From positions 38,378 through 91,180 of the forward strand of contig MGCF01000132.1 in assembly GCA_001788495.1 (NCBI GenBank): a DNA stretch of 52,803 nucleotides. Reading direction: 5' to 3'. The translations under genes and the position numbers were made by a program. This DNA is from Candidatus Rokubacteria bacterium RIFCSPLOWO2_02_FULL_73_56 (GTDB taxonomy: Bacteria; Methylomirabilota; Methylomirabilia; Rokubacteriales; CSP1-6). This document shows positions 19,301 through 26,780 of the stretch, piece after piece. The stretch's first letter is position 1. Each line of letters opens with the position of its first letter. The notes beneath the pieces are model-generated. The model was not told the origin of the DNA. It did not search any database and saw nothing but the letters and a program-made list of their open reading frames with translations.

Positions 19301-19890
19301 CCGTAGGCGCCGTCCGGCATGACCGTCAGCAACCGATGCTCGGCCGTGCCGACGACCTTGTAGCCGCGGTTGGTCCGTACCTCGAAGACACGCTGCTCGC
19401 CGTTGTCGTGACGCGCGCTCACGTAGAACGGTCCCTCGGCCGTCATGACGGCGGCGCCGTCCGGCACCTCCTGCAACCGGGTCAAGCCGCCGCTCGTCAC
19501 GAGCGTGTCGCCGGCGAGGCACTTGTGGATGATCGCCGCGGCCTTGACGGAGTCGAAGATCTCCTCCATGGAGTCGCCGACCGGGAGCACGTAACACGCC
19601 GAGTACTGCAGCCCGTTGCCCTTGCCGGCGTTCATGAGGGTCGGCGAGTTCGGGAGGAAGTAGCCGTCCACCATGATGTCGTAGAAAGCGCTCGCGATCT
19701 CGCGCACCGCCGGCTGGCTCCGCCCGTACCGCGCCTCGCCCGCGGCGATGGAGCTCGCCACCCGCCAGCACATCTCCTCCGGGGTCTCGACGACCTCGCC
19801 CCCCTCCCGCATCAGGTACCGCTCCCGGAGCACGCGGAGCGCCGGCTCGGTCCACTGGCCGACCTTCGATGGGCGAGTCTCAGACAGCAT
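16306..19890 (-). CDS. nrdJ: Adenosylcobalamin-dependent (class II) ribonucleotide reductase with intein
   Basis: The 1194-residue precursor comprises a 763-residue reductase interrupted by a 431-residue intein (residues 124-554). Extein features: NSPTLMNAGKGNGLQYSACYVLP with the first redox cysteine, the spliced junction HK-SGGGTGFAFSRLRP, the radical-site NPCGEQPLLPNEACNLGSLN, and APTGTISMIAG. A TSCPD-like segment (TPIGTAFITVNET) and a zinc ribbon at the C-terminus (CKECG...CKKCLSCG) follow. The enzyme makes deoxyribonucleotides in an oxygen-tolerant, B12-dependent way. The start ATG at 19890 has an excellent ribosome binding site (AGGAGGAGG). A tandem NrdR-type operator sits in the promoter. 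No B12 riboswitch was seen. Confidence 0.95.
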   Translation of the reverse strand: MLSETRPSKVGQWTEPALRVLRERYLMREGGEVVETPEEMCWRVASSIAAGEARYGRSQPAVREIASAFYDIMVDGYFLPNSPTLMNAGKGNGLQYSACYVLPVGDSMEEIFDSVKAAAIIHKCLAGDTLVTSGGLTRLQEVPDGAAVMTAEGPFYVSARHDNGEQRVFEVRTNRGYKVVGTAEHRLLTVMPDGAYGWRRIGELRNGDWLVMKPGPWLGGETKLPDFTFAQKAGRNSTSFSAREYRLPRELTPDLAELIGLYIGDGSNHRDGIRFTVGGDSPEIVRWIAGRSLALFGKAASVSKYSRANAYEVAILSVQIKQWFAFLGITKTRSREARVPGIVLRAPEAEACAFLRGLFSADGCVRENGHITLTTSSRRLGEELQVMLLALGIPAQLRTDVSSSGYESYQLSVCTRSGFRTFREKIGFASERKARRLAAVDERTIFVRGETIPNQRARLRAWYDGLPAVARRRAKVEFDDLLNRVTAPRELTRQRVTRAIERSAPYPRFFAELAAEDFFFVRVIGVHDAGIQRVYDLTVPEKHAYLANGFASHNSGGGTGFAFSRLRPKDDIVASTGGRASGPVSFLRVFNSATEAVKQGGTRRGANMGILKVDHPDILEFIDCKLDGGITNFNISVAATDTFMDALAAGAEYDLVNPHSGRTVDRLSAKEVFERIVRAAWRTGDPGMVFIDRINASPANPTPEIGMVEATNPCGEQPLLPNEACNLGSLNVAKFARRGEGGEWSIDWEEMERVVRLAVRFLDDVIEMNPYPLPEIDATVKANRRIGLGIMGWADLLFTLGIAYDSQEAIDLADRLMAFVKEKSHDQSAKLAEERGPFPNWSRSIYKDERPMRNSTVTTIAPTGTISMIAGCSSGVEPIFALAFEHRVKQPDGERVLTFVNETFERIAREQGFFSDALMQEIARRGALHGIPGVPEQGARIFKTSHEVPFEWHVRHQAAFQRYTDNGVSKTINLPNAATEEDVAQAYRLAWELGCLGITVFRDGCKGEQVLNIGVGAKKDAAPAAPAAGHTAVIRPRPKSLTGSTFRTETPIGTAFITVNETPDGDPFEVFVQVGKGGSDTMAVAEALGRLISLTLRLPSPLSAHRRLEEVISQLSRIGGGQPTGFGPAKILSLPDALARTLAEHLGQVKPAGEPPAAGAARKRIGDLCKECGQATFVYEEGCKKCLSCGFNEC
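18229..19521 (-). mobile_element. Intein with LAGLIDADG homing endonuclease inside nrdJ
   Basis: This is a 431-residue in-frame insertion at HK|SGGGTGF, a highly conserved position of the reductase. Splicing block A starts CLAGDTLVTSGG with Cys1. Block B is GTAEHRLLT with the TxxH pattern. Blocks F and G read RVYDLTVPEKHAYLANGFASHN, and the extein resumes with Ser+1. Two dodecapeptide endonuclease motifs are intact: LAELIGLYIGDGS and CAFLRGLFSADGC, each with the catalytic aspartate. Every residue needed for protein splicing and DNA cleavage is present, so it is probably a competent mobile intein. Confidence 0.93.
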
Positions 19891-19963
19891 GCAACCCCTC
19901 CTCCTGGATAGCCTTGACCAGATGCGTCAAGAAATCAGTGCTCCGGGGACCCAAACGCGGAAA

Positions 19964-20011
19964 CCTCCATATGTAGTGGTGACCGCGAATCTAGCACGCA
20001 GAATCTAGCGG
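19964..20011 (-). promoter_or_regulatory. Tandem NrdR-box operator upstream of nrdJ
   Basis: Two 16-mers match the NrdR consensus ACACWATATMTWGTGT at its paired positions: CCGCTAGATTCTGCGT (20011-19996) and CCACTACATATGGAGG (19979-19964). They are separated by exactly 16 bp, so centres are 32 bp or three helical turns apart, the spacing known for NrdR operators. The distal box lies between the -35 and -10 and the proximal one covers the predicted start. NrdR is an ATP/dATP-sensing repressor of reductase genes. Confidence 0.6.
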
Positions 20012-20018
20012 CCGTCAA
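19988..20018 (-). promoter_or_regulatory. Candidate nrdJ promoter
   Basis: TTGACG (20018-20013) and TAGATT (19993-19988) on the minus strand are separated by 19 bp, a slightly long spacer. The predicted start near 19981 gives a leader of about 90 nt ending in the strong ribosome binding site. The overlap with the NrdR-like boxes supports this as the regulated promoter. Confidence 0.5.
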
Positions 20019-20118
20019 GAAAAAATGTAATCATCCCAGTCGGGATGCGCAACGCAGGGTTCGGGCCCGGCGGACGGCTGTGCATGCGGTGGATAGCGCC
20101 GGAGGTGGACGCGGTGCG

Positions 20119-20127
20119 TGATATGCT
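20119..20127 (+). promoter_or_regulatory. Extended -10 before tolC-like gene
   Basis: TGATATGCT provides a TG-extended -10 (TATGCT at 20122-20127) only 9 nt before the ATG at 20137. No Shine-Dalgarno sequence lies close to the ATG, so a leaderless transcript is predicted. Confidence 0.45.
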
Positions 20128-20136
20128 CTGGCGCGT

Positions 20137-21501
20137 ATGAGACCGCTCCTGTGGCCCGCGGTGCTGCTCCTCGGCGTCGCCGCCGTCGAAGCGCCCGCCG
20201 CCAGCGCCCAGCAGCCCCCCGGCCCCCCCGCCTCCCCCGCGCCCGCGACGACGCCCGCGCCGCCTTCCGTGGCCGGGCGCGTGTTGACACTCGAGGAGGC
20301 GATCGCGATCGCGCTCGAGACCCAGCCGCAGATCCAGGCGCGGCTCTCCGACTTCGCCGCCGCCCAGTTCCGGGTGGACCAGGCGATGGCCCCGCTCCTG
20401 CCCCAGATCGCCGGCTCGTGGACCGCGGCGCGGGCGCAGAACGTCGTCGGCTCGCCGAGTACCGGGTCCTCCACCGGCACGGAGGTCGCCCGGACGCGTA
20501 CCTTCTGGACGGACACGACGCTGGCACGGGTCAGCGGCTCGCAGCTCCTGTTCGACTTCGGCAAGACCTTCGCCGCGATCGACGTGGCCAGGAAGAACGC
20601 CGAGGCCACGCTCGAGGACCTCGAGCTCCAGCGCCAGCTGATCACGCAGGCCGTGAAGGAGGCCTACACCAACATCAACTTCGGCGGCCGGCTCATCAGG
20701 GTCCAGCTCCAGGCCCTCGAGCGGGCCGAGCTGAATCTCAAGTCGGCGCGCGGCTTCTTCGAGGTCGGCACGCGGCCCAAGTCCGACGTCACGCGCGCCG
20801 AGGTGGACGTCGCCAACGCGCGGCTCGCGGTGATCCAGGCGCGCAACGCCGAGCGTGTCGCCCGCGTGGCCCTCAACACGGCGATGGGAATCGCCGCGGA
20901 CACGCCCACTCAGGTCCGGGACAACCTCTTCTACCAGAAGGCCGAGTTCGACCGCCGCCAGCTCTTCGCCGAGGCCCTCGCCCGCCGGCCGGAGTACAAG
21001 CAGGACCAGCTCCGCGTGGACGCCGCCGCGGCGTTCGTCCGGCAGACCCTCCGGAACTTCTTCCCCGACGTCACCGCCGGCGGCTTCTACGGCGCCCAGC
21101 GGGCGGACATGAACGAGGTCTGGGAGCTCAACATCGGCCTCACCTGGTCCATCTTCGACGGCGGCAACCGCATCGCGCGCTACCGCGAGGCCAGGGCCGC
21201 CGTCGAGGCGGCGCGGGCGCGGGTCAGGGCCCGCGAGCTCGACATCTCGCGCGAGGTCGAGCAGGCCCAGCTCACGCTGGCCGAGACCGAGGAGCGCATC
21301 CAGGCCGCCCAGGCGCTCGTGGCCTCGGCGCAGGAGAACTTCCGCCTCGCCCAGGGGCGGTTCGACGCCGGCGTCGGCACCATCCTCGAGCTCACCGACG
21401 CCCAGCTGGCCCTCACGCAGGCGCAGACCACCGAGGCCCAGGCGCTCGCGGACAACCGGATCGCCGTGGCGCGGCTCGAGCGCGCCCTCGGCCGCCGCTG
21501 A
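20137..21501 (+). CDS. TolC-family outer-membrane efflux protein
   Basis: The protein has 454 residues. A signal peptide (hydrophobic LLWPAVLLLGVAAV, cleavage near ASA-QQ) is followed by a Pro-rich linker and then two outer-membrane-efflux repeats (about 50-240 and 260-450). Each begins with the LTLEEAIAIAL-type helix or its internal equivalent. Long alpha-barrel helices with heptad-like Ala/Arg/Glu content fill the protein (EVEQAQLTLAETEERIQAAQALV). It should form the trimeric outer-membrane duct for the MacA/MacB proteins encoded immediately downstream (42 nt to macA). The cargo is not predictable from sequence. Confidence 0.9.
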   Translation: MRPLLWPAVLLLGVAAVEAPAASAQQPPGPPASPAPATTPAPPSVAGRVLTLEEAIAIALETQPQIQARLSDFAAAQFRVDQAMAPLLPQIAGSWTAARAQNVVGSPSTGSSTGTEVARTRTFWTDTTLARVSGSQLLFDFGKTFAAIDVARKNAEATLEDLELQRQLITQAVKEAYTNINFGGRLIRVQLQALERAELNLKSARGFFEVGTRPKSDVTRAEVDVANARLAVIQARNAERVARVALNTAMGIAADTPTQVRDNLFYQKAEFDRRQLFAEALARRPEYKQDQLRVDAAAAFVRQTLRNFFPDVTAGGFYGAQRADMNEVWELNIGLTWSIFDGGNRIARYREARAAVEAARARVRARELDISREVEQAQLTLAETEERIQAAQALVASAQENFRLAQGRFDAGVGTILELTDAQLALTQAQTTEAQALADNRIAVARLERALGRR

Positions 21502-21543
21502 CGCCGGGTAAATAGCCGGATTCCCTTCACCGTCTCACAGATC

Positions 21544-23184
21544 ATGAAGCGGTTGCTCTGGCTGCTGGTCGTCGGGGCGCTCGCCGGCGGCGCGGTGTGG
21601 GGCTACCTCTACACCCAGAGCGTCGGCAGCGGGCCGAAGTACCGCCTGGCCCGCGTCGAGCGCGGCCCCCTGACGGCGGCCGTGTCGGCCACGGGCAACC
21701 TCAACGCCGTGATCACCGTCCAGGTCGGCAGCCAGGTCTCCGGACAGATCAAGGAGCTCCTGGTCGACTTCAACTCGGTCGTGCGGAAGGGCCAGGTCGT
21801 CGCCCGGATCGACCCCGACATCTTCCGGGCCAAGGTCAACCAGGCCAAGGCGGAGCTCGACGCCGCGCGGGCGAGCGTGCTCAACCAGCAGGCGCAGGTC
21901 GAGCGGGCGCGGGCCGACGTCGAGAACGCCCGGGCGGCGCTCGCGGAGGCCAGGGCGCAGACGGCGAAGGCGCAGGTGGCCGTGCTCGACACCCGGCGCG
22001 ACCGCGAGCGCAAGTCCGAGCTCTTCGCCCGGCAGCTCATCGCGAAGAGCGAGATGGACAGCGCCCAGGCCGCCCACGACTCCGCGCTCGCCCAGCTCGA
22101 CTCGGTGCGCGCCCGCGAGCAGGCCCTCGCCTCCGCCATCAACTCCGCGCTCGCCCAGCTCCGCGTCGCCGAGGCGGCGCACGCCGCCGCCCGCGCCACC
22201 GTGGAGCAGAGGCGGGCCGCGCTCGAGCAGGCGCAGGTGGACCTCGACCACACCACGATCCGCGCGCCGGTGGACGGCGTCGTGGTCTCGCGGCAGGTGG
22301 ACGTGGGCCAGACGGTGGCCGCGAGCCTGCAGGCGCCGATCCTCTTCACCATCGCCCAGGACCTCACCAAGATGCAGGTCGAGACGAGCGTGGACGAGGC
22401 CGACATCGGGCGGATCCGGCTCGAGGACCACGCCACCTTCACCGTCGACGCCTTCCCGGGCGAGACGTTCAGCGGGACCGTCGTCCAGATCCGCAAGGCG
22501 GCGCAGATCGTCCAGAACGTCGTCACCTACACGGTCGTCGTCGCCGTGGGCAACCCCGCCGGCCGGCTCCTGCCCGGCATGACCGCCAACGTGAAGCTCG
22601 TGGTCGCCGAGAAGCCGAGCGTGCTCAGGGTGCCGAACGCGGCCCTCCGCTTCCGCCCGCCGGGCGCGGAGACGCCGGCCGCGGGCTCGCCGGCGGCGCC
22701 CGGCCGCGCCGCCGGCCAGCCGCAATCGCTCGAGAGCATCCGGGAGCGCCTCGTCCGGGGCCTCGCGCTCAGCGAGGATCAGCAGCGGCGGCTCGACCCG
22801 ATCCTCCAGGATTCCCGCCAGCAGCTCGTGGCGCTCCAGGCGCCGGGGCTGCCCGAGGCCGAGCGCCGCACCCGCGCCCAGAAGGTCCGCGAGGCCACGC
22901 GCGTCCGGATCCGGACGCTCCTGACGCCGGAGCAGCAGGCGCGCTACGACGAGAGCGCCGCCGGCGCGGGGCCCGGCGGGGCGCCCGCCGTGGCCGGGCG
23001 CGTGTTCGTGCTCGGCCCCGACGGCAAGGCCGCTCCCGTGACGGTGACGCTCGGGATCAGCGACGGCACCTCCACGGAGGTCGTGCGTGGCGGCCTGAAG
23101 GAGGGTCAGGAGGTCATCGTGGGCCTGCTCGGCGCCGCCGGCAGCGGGCGGCCGAGCACCGGCGGGCCGCGCCTGCGGCTCTGA
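21544..23184 (+). CDS. macA: Periplasmic adaptor (MacA-like, RND/HlyD family) with inserted LTxxQ-like segment
   Basis: The protein has 546 residues. An N-terminal membrane anchor ([16 protein letters not shown]) is followed by a lipoyl half-motif ([29 protein letters not shown], about 62-90). A long coiled-coil hairpin spans 95-235, the second lipoyl half ([22 protein letters not shown]) comes next, and beta-barrel strands reach about residue 365. The final membrane-proximal strands resume at about 484 ([20 protein letters not shown]). Between them, residues about 372-482 are an insertion: a Pro/Ala linker, then [15 protein letters not shown] and [16 protein letters not shown], which look like the paired LTxxQ motifs of Spy/CpxP-type chaperones. 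Typical MacA proteins are about 370-400 residues. It links the TolC-like duct to MacB. Confidence 0.88.
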   Translation: MKRLLWLLVVGALAGGAVWGYLYTQSVGSGPKYRLARVERGPLTAAVSATGNLNAVITVQVGSQVSGQIKELLVDFNSVVRKGQVVARIDPDIFRAKVNQAKAELDAARASVLNQQAQVERARADVENARAALAEARAQTAKAQVAVLDTRRDRERKSELFARQLIAKSEMDSAQAAHDSALAQLDSVRAREQALASAINSALAQLRVAEAAHAAARATVEQRRAALEQAQVDLDHTTIRAPVDGVVVSRQVDVGQTVAASLQAPILFTIAQDLTKMQVETSVDEADIGRIRLEDHATFTVDAFPGETFSGTVVQIRKAAQIVQNVVTYTVVVAVGNPAGRLLPGMTANVKLVVAEKPSVLRVPNAALRFRPPGAETPAAGSPAAPGRAAGQPQSLESIRERLVRGLALSEDQQRRLDPILQDSRQQLVALQAPGLPEAERRTRAQKVREATRVRIRTLLTPEQQARYDESAAGAGPGGAPAVAGRVFVLGPDGKAAPVTVTLGISDGTSTEVVRGGLKEGQEVIVGLLGAAGSGRPSTGGPRLRL

Positions 23185-23186
23185 GC

Positions 23187-23930
23187 ATGGCGCCGCCGAT
23201 CATCCTCACCGAGGGGCTGACGAAGGACTATCACCTCGGGCCCCACACCGTCCACGCGCTCCGCGGCGTCTCGGTCACGATCGAGCGCGGCGAGTTCCTG
23301 GCGGTCATGGGCCCCTCGGGGTCGGGCAAGTCCACCTTCATGAACCTGCTCGGCGGCCTCGACACGCCGACGGCCGGACGCTACGTGCTCGACGGCGAGG
23401 ACGTCGGCGGCCTCGGCTCCGACCGGCTCGCGCGCATCCGCAACGCCAAGATCGGGTTCGTGTTCCAGCAGTTCAACCTGCTGCCGCGGACCAGCGCGCT
23501 CGAGAACGTCGGGCTGCCGCTGCTCTACGCGGGGCTGTCGGCGCGCGCGCGGCGGGGCCGCGCCCGCGAGCGCCTCGCCGCGGTAGGCCTCGCCGACCGC
23601 GAGGACCACCACCCGAGCCAGCTCTCCGGGGGCCAGCAGCAGCGCGTGGCGATCGCGCGGGCCCTCGTCAACGACCCGGCGGTGATCCTCGCCGACGAGC
23701 CGACGGGCAACCTCGACACGCGCACGAGCGTCGAGGTGCTGGCGCTGCTCCAGCGGCTGAACCGGGGCGGCCTCACGATCGTGCTGGTCACCCACGAGCC
23801 CGACATCGCCGCGTACGCGGGCCGGGTGCTCACGTTTCGCGACGGGCGGCTGCGCGGCGACGCGCGTGTCGCCCTGCCCCACGACGCCGAGGCGGCGCTC
23901 GCGGCGCTGCCCGAGGAGGCGCTGGCATGA
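23187..23930 (+). CDS. MacB-type ABC transporter ATP-binding protein
   Basis: This is a 247-residue ATPase of the LolD/MacB family. It shows Walker [10 protein letters not shown]-loop [10 protein letters not shown], signature [15 protein letters not shown], Walker [14 protein letters not shown] and H-loop VTHEPDIA. The signature and the TGNLDT ending are typical of mechanotransmission-type exporters that drive periplasmic work without moving cargo through the membrane. It starts 2 nt after the macA stop and overlaps the permease start by 4 nt (ATGA). Unlike E. coli MacB, the ATPase and permease are separate polypeptides here. Confidence 0.95.
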   Translation: MAPPIILTEGLTKDYHLGPHTVHALRGVSVTIERGEFLAVMGPSGSGKSTFMNLLGGLDTPTAGRYVLDGEDVGGLGSDRLARIRNAKIGFVFQQFNLLPRTSALENVGLPLLYAGLSARARRGRARERLAAVGLADREDHHPSQLSGGQQQRVAIARALVNDPAVILADEPTGNLDTRTSVEVLALLQRLNRGGLTIVLVTHEPDIAAYAGRVLTFRDGRLRGDARVALPHDAEAALAALPEEALA

Positions 23931-25159
23931 CGGCGTGGCAGAGCGTCCGCATCGCGCTCCGCTCCCTCCGGGTGAACACGCTCCGGACCGCGCTCACGAT
24001 GCTCGGCATCATCATCGGCGTCGGCGCCGTGATCGCGATGGTCGCCGTCGGCGCGGGCGCCCAGGCGCGCGTGGCCGAGCAGATCCAGAGCCTCGGCTCC
24101 AACCTGATCATCGTCCTCTCGGGCAGCACGACCTCGGGCGGCATCCGCCTCGGGCACGGCTCGCAGCTCACGATCACCGAGGACGACGCCGCCGCGATCG
24201 CCCGCGAGGTCGGCGCCGTGCAGGTGGCGGCTCCCTCGATGCGGGGGACCGCCCAGGTCGTCTACGGCAACCTCAACTGGTCCACGGTGATCCAGGGGGT
24301 CACCGCCGACTACGCCGAGGCGCGCGACTGGTCGCTGGTCGCCGGCCGCGGCGTGAACCCCGAGGACGTGGACGGCGCCGTGAAGGTCGCGGTCCTCGGC
24401 CAGACGACCGCGCAGAACCTGTTCGGCGACGCCGAGCCCGAGGGGCAGATCATCCGGGTCAAGAAGGTCCCGTTCAGCGTCGTCGGCGTGCTCGCGCGCA
24501 AGGGGCAGTCCTCGTGGGGCCAGGACCAGGATGACATCATCCTGATCCCGCTCTCGACCGCCAAGAAGAAGGTCCTCGGCGCGAGCCAGGCCAACCCGCG
24601 CGCGGTCGGCGCCATCTCGATCAAGATCCGGCCCGGCGAGGACATGGCCGAGGCGGAGAGCCAGATCCGCGCGCTCCTGCGCCAGCGGCACCGGCTCCAG
24701 CCCTACCAGGACGACGACTTCTGGCTCCGCAACCTGTCCGACGTGCTGCAGACGCAGGAGGAGTCCTCGCGGGTGATGACCTACCTGCTCGCGGCGATCG
24801 CCTCGGTGTCGCTGCTGGTGGGCGGCATCGGCATCATGAACATCATGCTCGTCTCGGTGACCGAGCGGACGCGCGAGATCGGGCTGCGCATGGCGGTCGG
24901 CGCGCGCCGGCGCGACATCCTCACCCAGTTCCTCGTCGAGGCGGTGACCCTCTCGCTGATCGGCGGCACGATCGGGATCGCGCTCGGGGTCGGCGGCTCG
25001 GAGGCGATCAGCCGTCTGGCCGCGTGGCGCACGCTCGTCCCCGTCGAGGCCGTCGCGCTCGCCTTCGGCTTCGCCGCGGCCATCGGGATCTTCTTCGGCT
25101 TCTACCCGGCGCGCAAAGCCGCGAGCCTGGACCCGATCGAGGCGCTCCGGTACGAGTAG
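23927..25159 (+). CDS. MacB-type ABC transporter permease
   Basis: The protein has 410 residues. The first membrane helix ([21 protein letters not shown]) is followed by a large periplasmic MacB_PCD domain (about 45-280) and then three C-terminal FtsX-type helices (about 285-400), including [31 protein letters not shown] and the terminal [21 protein letters not shown]. This is the canonical MacB topology of four transmembrane segments. With the preceding ATPase, adaptor and TolC-like protein it forms a complete tripartite efflux or secretion machine. Last gene of the four-gene plus-strand operon. Confidence 0.95.
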   Translation: MTAWQSVRIALRSLRVNTLRTALTMLGIIIGVGAVIAMVAVGAGAQARVAEQIQSLGSNLIIVLSGSTTSGGIRLGHGSQLTITEDDAAAIAREVGAVQVAAPSMRGTAQVVYGNLNWSTVIQGVTADYAEARDWSLVAGRGVNPEDVDGAVKVAVLGQTTAQNLFGDAEPEGQIIRVKKVPFSVVGVLARKGQSSWGQDQDDIILIPLSTAKKKVLGASQANPRAVGAISIKIRPGEDMAEAESQIRALLRQRHRLQPYQDDDFWLRNLSDVLQTQEESSRVMTYLLAAIASVSLLVGGIGIMNIMLVSVTERTREIGLRMAVGARRRDILTQFLVEAVTLSLIGGTIGIALGVGGSEAISRLAAWRTLVPVEAVALAFGFAAAIGIFFGFYPARKAASLDPIEALRYE

Positions 25160-25165
25160 CGCGAG

Positions 25166-25290
25166 CGCGGGAGGGCGCGGGGGGCCGCCCTCGACCACGC
25201 GAGCACTCACCACAAGAGCTTGACCGTCCGCGCGGCGACGAGACTACCCTGACAACACGGGTCTCGGGCGGCCCCCCGCCCCCTCCCGCG
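25166..25290. repeat. 125-bp inverted repeat after macB
   Basis: Arms 25166-25190 and 25266-25290 are 25 nt each and reverse-complementary at 24 of 25 positions, beginning 7 nt past the macB stop codon. The intervening 75 nt includes a smaller GAGAC/GTCTC dyad. Within the left arm a 7-bp stem at 25171-25192 could by itself stop transcription. No reading frame of interest is present. Confidence 0.65.
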
Positions 25291-25365
25291 TGGCGCTTCG
25301 CCTCCGGGCGCCTCGATCGGGTCCGTGGCGCGACCGAGGGCCGGTCCTTCCGCGCGCGGCGGGCG

Positions 25366-25408
25366 TCAGAGGCTGTGAACGAATCGCGCTGTCGAGGGGC
25401 GCCACGGC
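25366..25408 (+). repeat. Dispersed repeat R2
   Basis: This block is 43 nt with 40 matches to 680-722. It is followed by a G-rich segment and a hairpin with a 7-bp stem (25443-25449 with 25457-25463). It lies in the 395-bp gap between convergent macB and acyl-CoA dehydrogenase genes, which also holds the 25166-25290 inverted repeat and R3. Confidence 0.7.
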
Positions 25409-25469
25409 GCAGCATGGGCGGCCCCGAGCGCCCGGGGAGCTTGGGGGGCGCCTGGAGCCCCCCCTGGAC

Positions 25470-25502
25470 TCAGAGGGTGTGAGGGAATCGGGCACACGCA
25501 AT
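25470..25502 (+). repeat. Dispersed repeat R3
   Basis: This is a 33-nt block identical to 52771-52803 except for one base, and similar at its head to R1 and R2. It is followed 14 nt later by a strong hairpin (25517-25547). Confidence 0.75.
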
Positions 25503-25516
25503 CCTCGGTGGGGGGT

Positions 25517-25547
25517 GTCGGGGGGAGCGGCGGTCGCTCCCCCCGAC
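25517..25547 (-). terminator. Strong hairpin between convergent genes; repeat-associated
   Basis: A perfect 13-bp stem (25517-25529 with 25535-25547) with a 5-nt loop lies 7 nt past the acyl-CoA dehydrogenase stop. Its flank GTTGACGTCGGGGGG (minus strand 25553-25539) is the sequence also found inside leuS at 6105-6119. Lack of a U-tract leaves termination uncertain. Confidence 0.5.
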
Positions 25548-25554
25548 GTCAACT

Positions 25555-26745
25555 TCAGTCCTTGGGGAGGCCCAGGACGCGCTCGCCCAGGATGTTCCGG
25601 TTGATCTCGGACGTGCCCGCCGCGATCGTGTCGCCGCGCGAGCGCAGGAAGCGGAGCTGCCAGAAGCCGTCCTCGATAGCCCGCGCGCTCCCCTGCGCGA
25701 GCATCGCGTGCGGCCCCTCGATCTCCAGCATCAGCTCGAGCACCCGCTGGACCGCCTCGCTCCAGAAGAGCTTGGCCGCCGAGCCCTCGGGCCCCGGCGG
25801 CTCGCCCCGCAGCATGCGCGTGAGCGCGCGGAGGTTCGAGAACCGGAGCGCCTCGCCGTCGATGACGAGCTGCGCCAGGCGCTGGCGGATCACCGGGTCC
25901 GAGGCCGCGGGGGCCCCGCCCCGCTCGATGCGGCGGGCCATCTCGAGCGCGGCGTCGATCGCGTGGCGCAGGTGGAGCTGCCGCGAGATCGTCCGCGGCC
26001 CGCGCTCGAACATCAGCGTCGTGATCGCGACCTCCCAGCCGCCGTGCACGCGCCCGACGACGTTCTCCAGGGGCACGCGCACGTTGTCGAAGAACATCTC
26101 GTTGAACTCGGGCTCGCCGCTGATCTGCCGGAGCGGCCGCACGCTCAGACCGGGCGAGCGCATGTCCACCAGCAGGAACGTGAGCCCCCGGTGCCTGGGC
26201 GCCGCGGGGTCGGTGCGCGCGAGCAGGATGCACCACTCCGCGTACTGGGCGTACGTCGTCCACACCTTCTGGCCGTTGACGACGAGGTGGTCGCCGTCCC
26301 GGACGGCGCGCGTCTGGAGGGCGGCGAGGTCCGAGCCCGCGTCGGGTTCGGAGAAGCCCTGGCAGAAGATCTCCTCGGCCGAGAGGATCTTCGGCAGGTG
26401 CGCGCGCTTCTGCGCGTCCGTGCCGTGGGCGATCAGCGCCGGGCCCGCCATGTCGAGGCCGATCACGTTGGGCAGCTCGGGGGCGCGGGCGCGCGCCGTC
26501 TCCTCGTAGAAGATCGCCTGCTGCATGATCGTCGCGCCGCGGCCGCCGTACTCGCGCGGCCACTGCAGGCCGACCCAGCCGGCGTCCCGCAGGCGCCGCT
26601 GCCACTGCCGCAGGAAGGCGAACTGCTCGTCCTGCGAGGCGAAGCGGCCCCGGACGCGGGCCCAGTCCTCCGGCCAGTTGGCGGCGAGCCACGCGCGCAG
26701 CTCGTCGCGGAAGACCCGGTCCTCGGCGCTCGGCTCGAAGTGCAT
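25555..26745 (-). CDS. Acyl-CoA dehydrogenase family protein
   Basis: This 396-residue flavoprotein has the usual N-terminal helical domain (FEPSAEDRVFRDELRAWL), middle beta domain (FCQGFSEPDAGSDLAALQT and VVNGQKVWTTYA, the FAD/substrate-binding signatures) and C-terminal helical domain ending GDTIAAGTSEINRNILGERVLGLPKD. The ACAD fold oxidises an acyl-CoA to the enoyl-CoA; the long-chain/AidB-like or steroid-type subgroup cannot be fixed by eye. The start ATG at 26745 has a strong GGAGGAGG ribosome binding site. It is single and divergent from the TetR-C-like gene, with only 35 bp between the two starts. Confidence 0.92.
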   Translation of the reverse strand: MHFEPSAEDRVFRDELRAWLAANWPEDWARVRGRFASQDEQFAFLRQWQRRLRDAGWVGLQWPREYGGRGATIMQQAIFYEETARARAPELPNVIGLDMAGPALIAHGTDAQKRAHLPKILSAEEIFCQGFSEPDAGSDLAALQTRAVRDGDHLVVNGQKVWTTYAQYAEWCILLARTDPAAPRHRGLTFLLVDMRSPGLSVRPLRQISGEPEFNEMFFDNVRVPLENVVGRVHGGWEVAITTLMFERGPRTISRQLHLRHAIDAALEMARRIERGGAPAASDPVIRQRLAQLVIDGEALRFSNLRALTRMLRGEPPGPEGSAAKLFWSEAVQRVLELMLEIEGPHAMLAQGSARAIEDGFWQLRFLRSRGDTIAAGTSEINRNILGERVLGLPKD

Positions 26746-26765
26746 GCCGTCCTCCTCCGATCTGC

Positions 26766-26771
26766 TATGTT
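26766..26771 (+). promoter_or_regulatory. -10 element before the 26781 gene
   Basis: TATGTT ends 9 nt before the ATG and there is no Shine-Dalgarno sequence, so a leaderless transcript is predicted. No good -35 was found. Confidence 0.35.
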
Positions 26772-26780
26772 CTAGCCGCG

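Noticed and set aside
19891-20136. Cobalamin riboswitch upstream of the B12-dependent reductase
   Set aside because: No B12-box-like sequence or typical multi-stem leader was seen; the region is explained by promoter and NrdR-like boxes.
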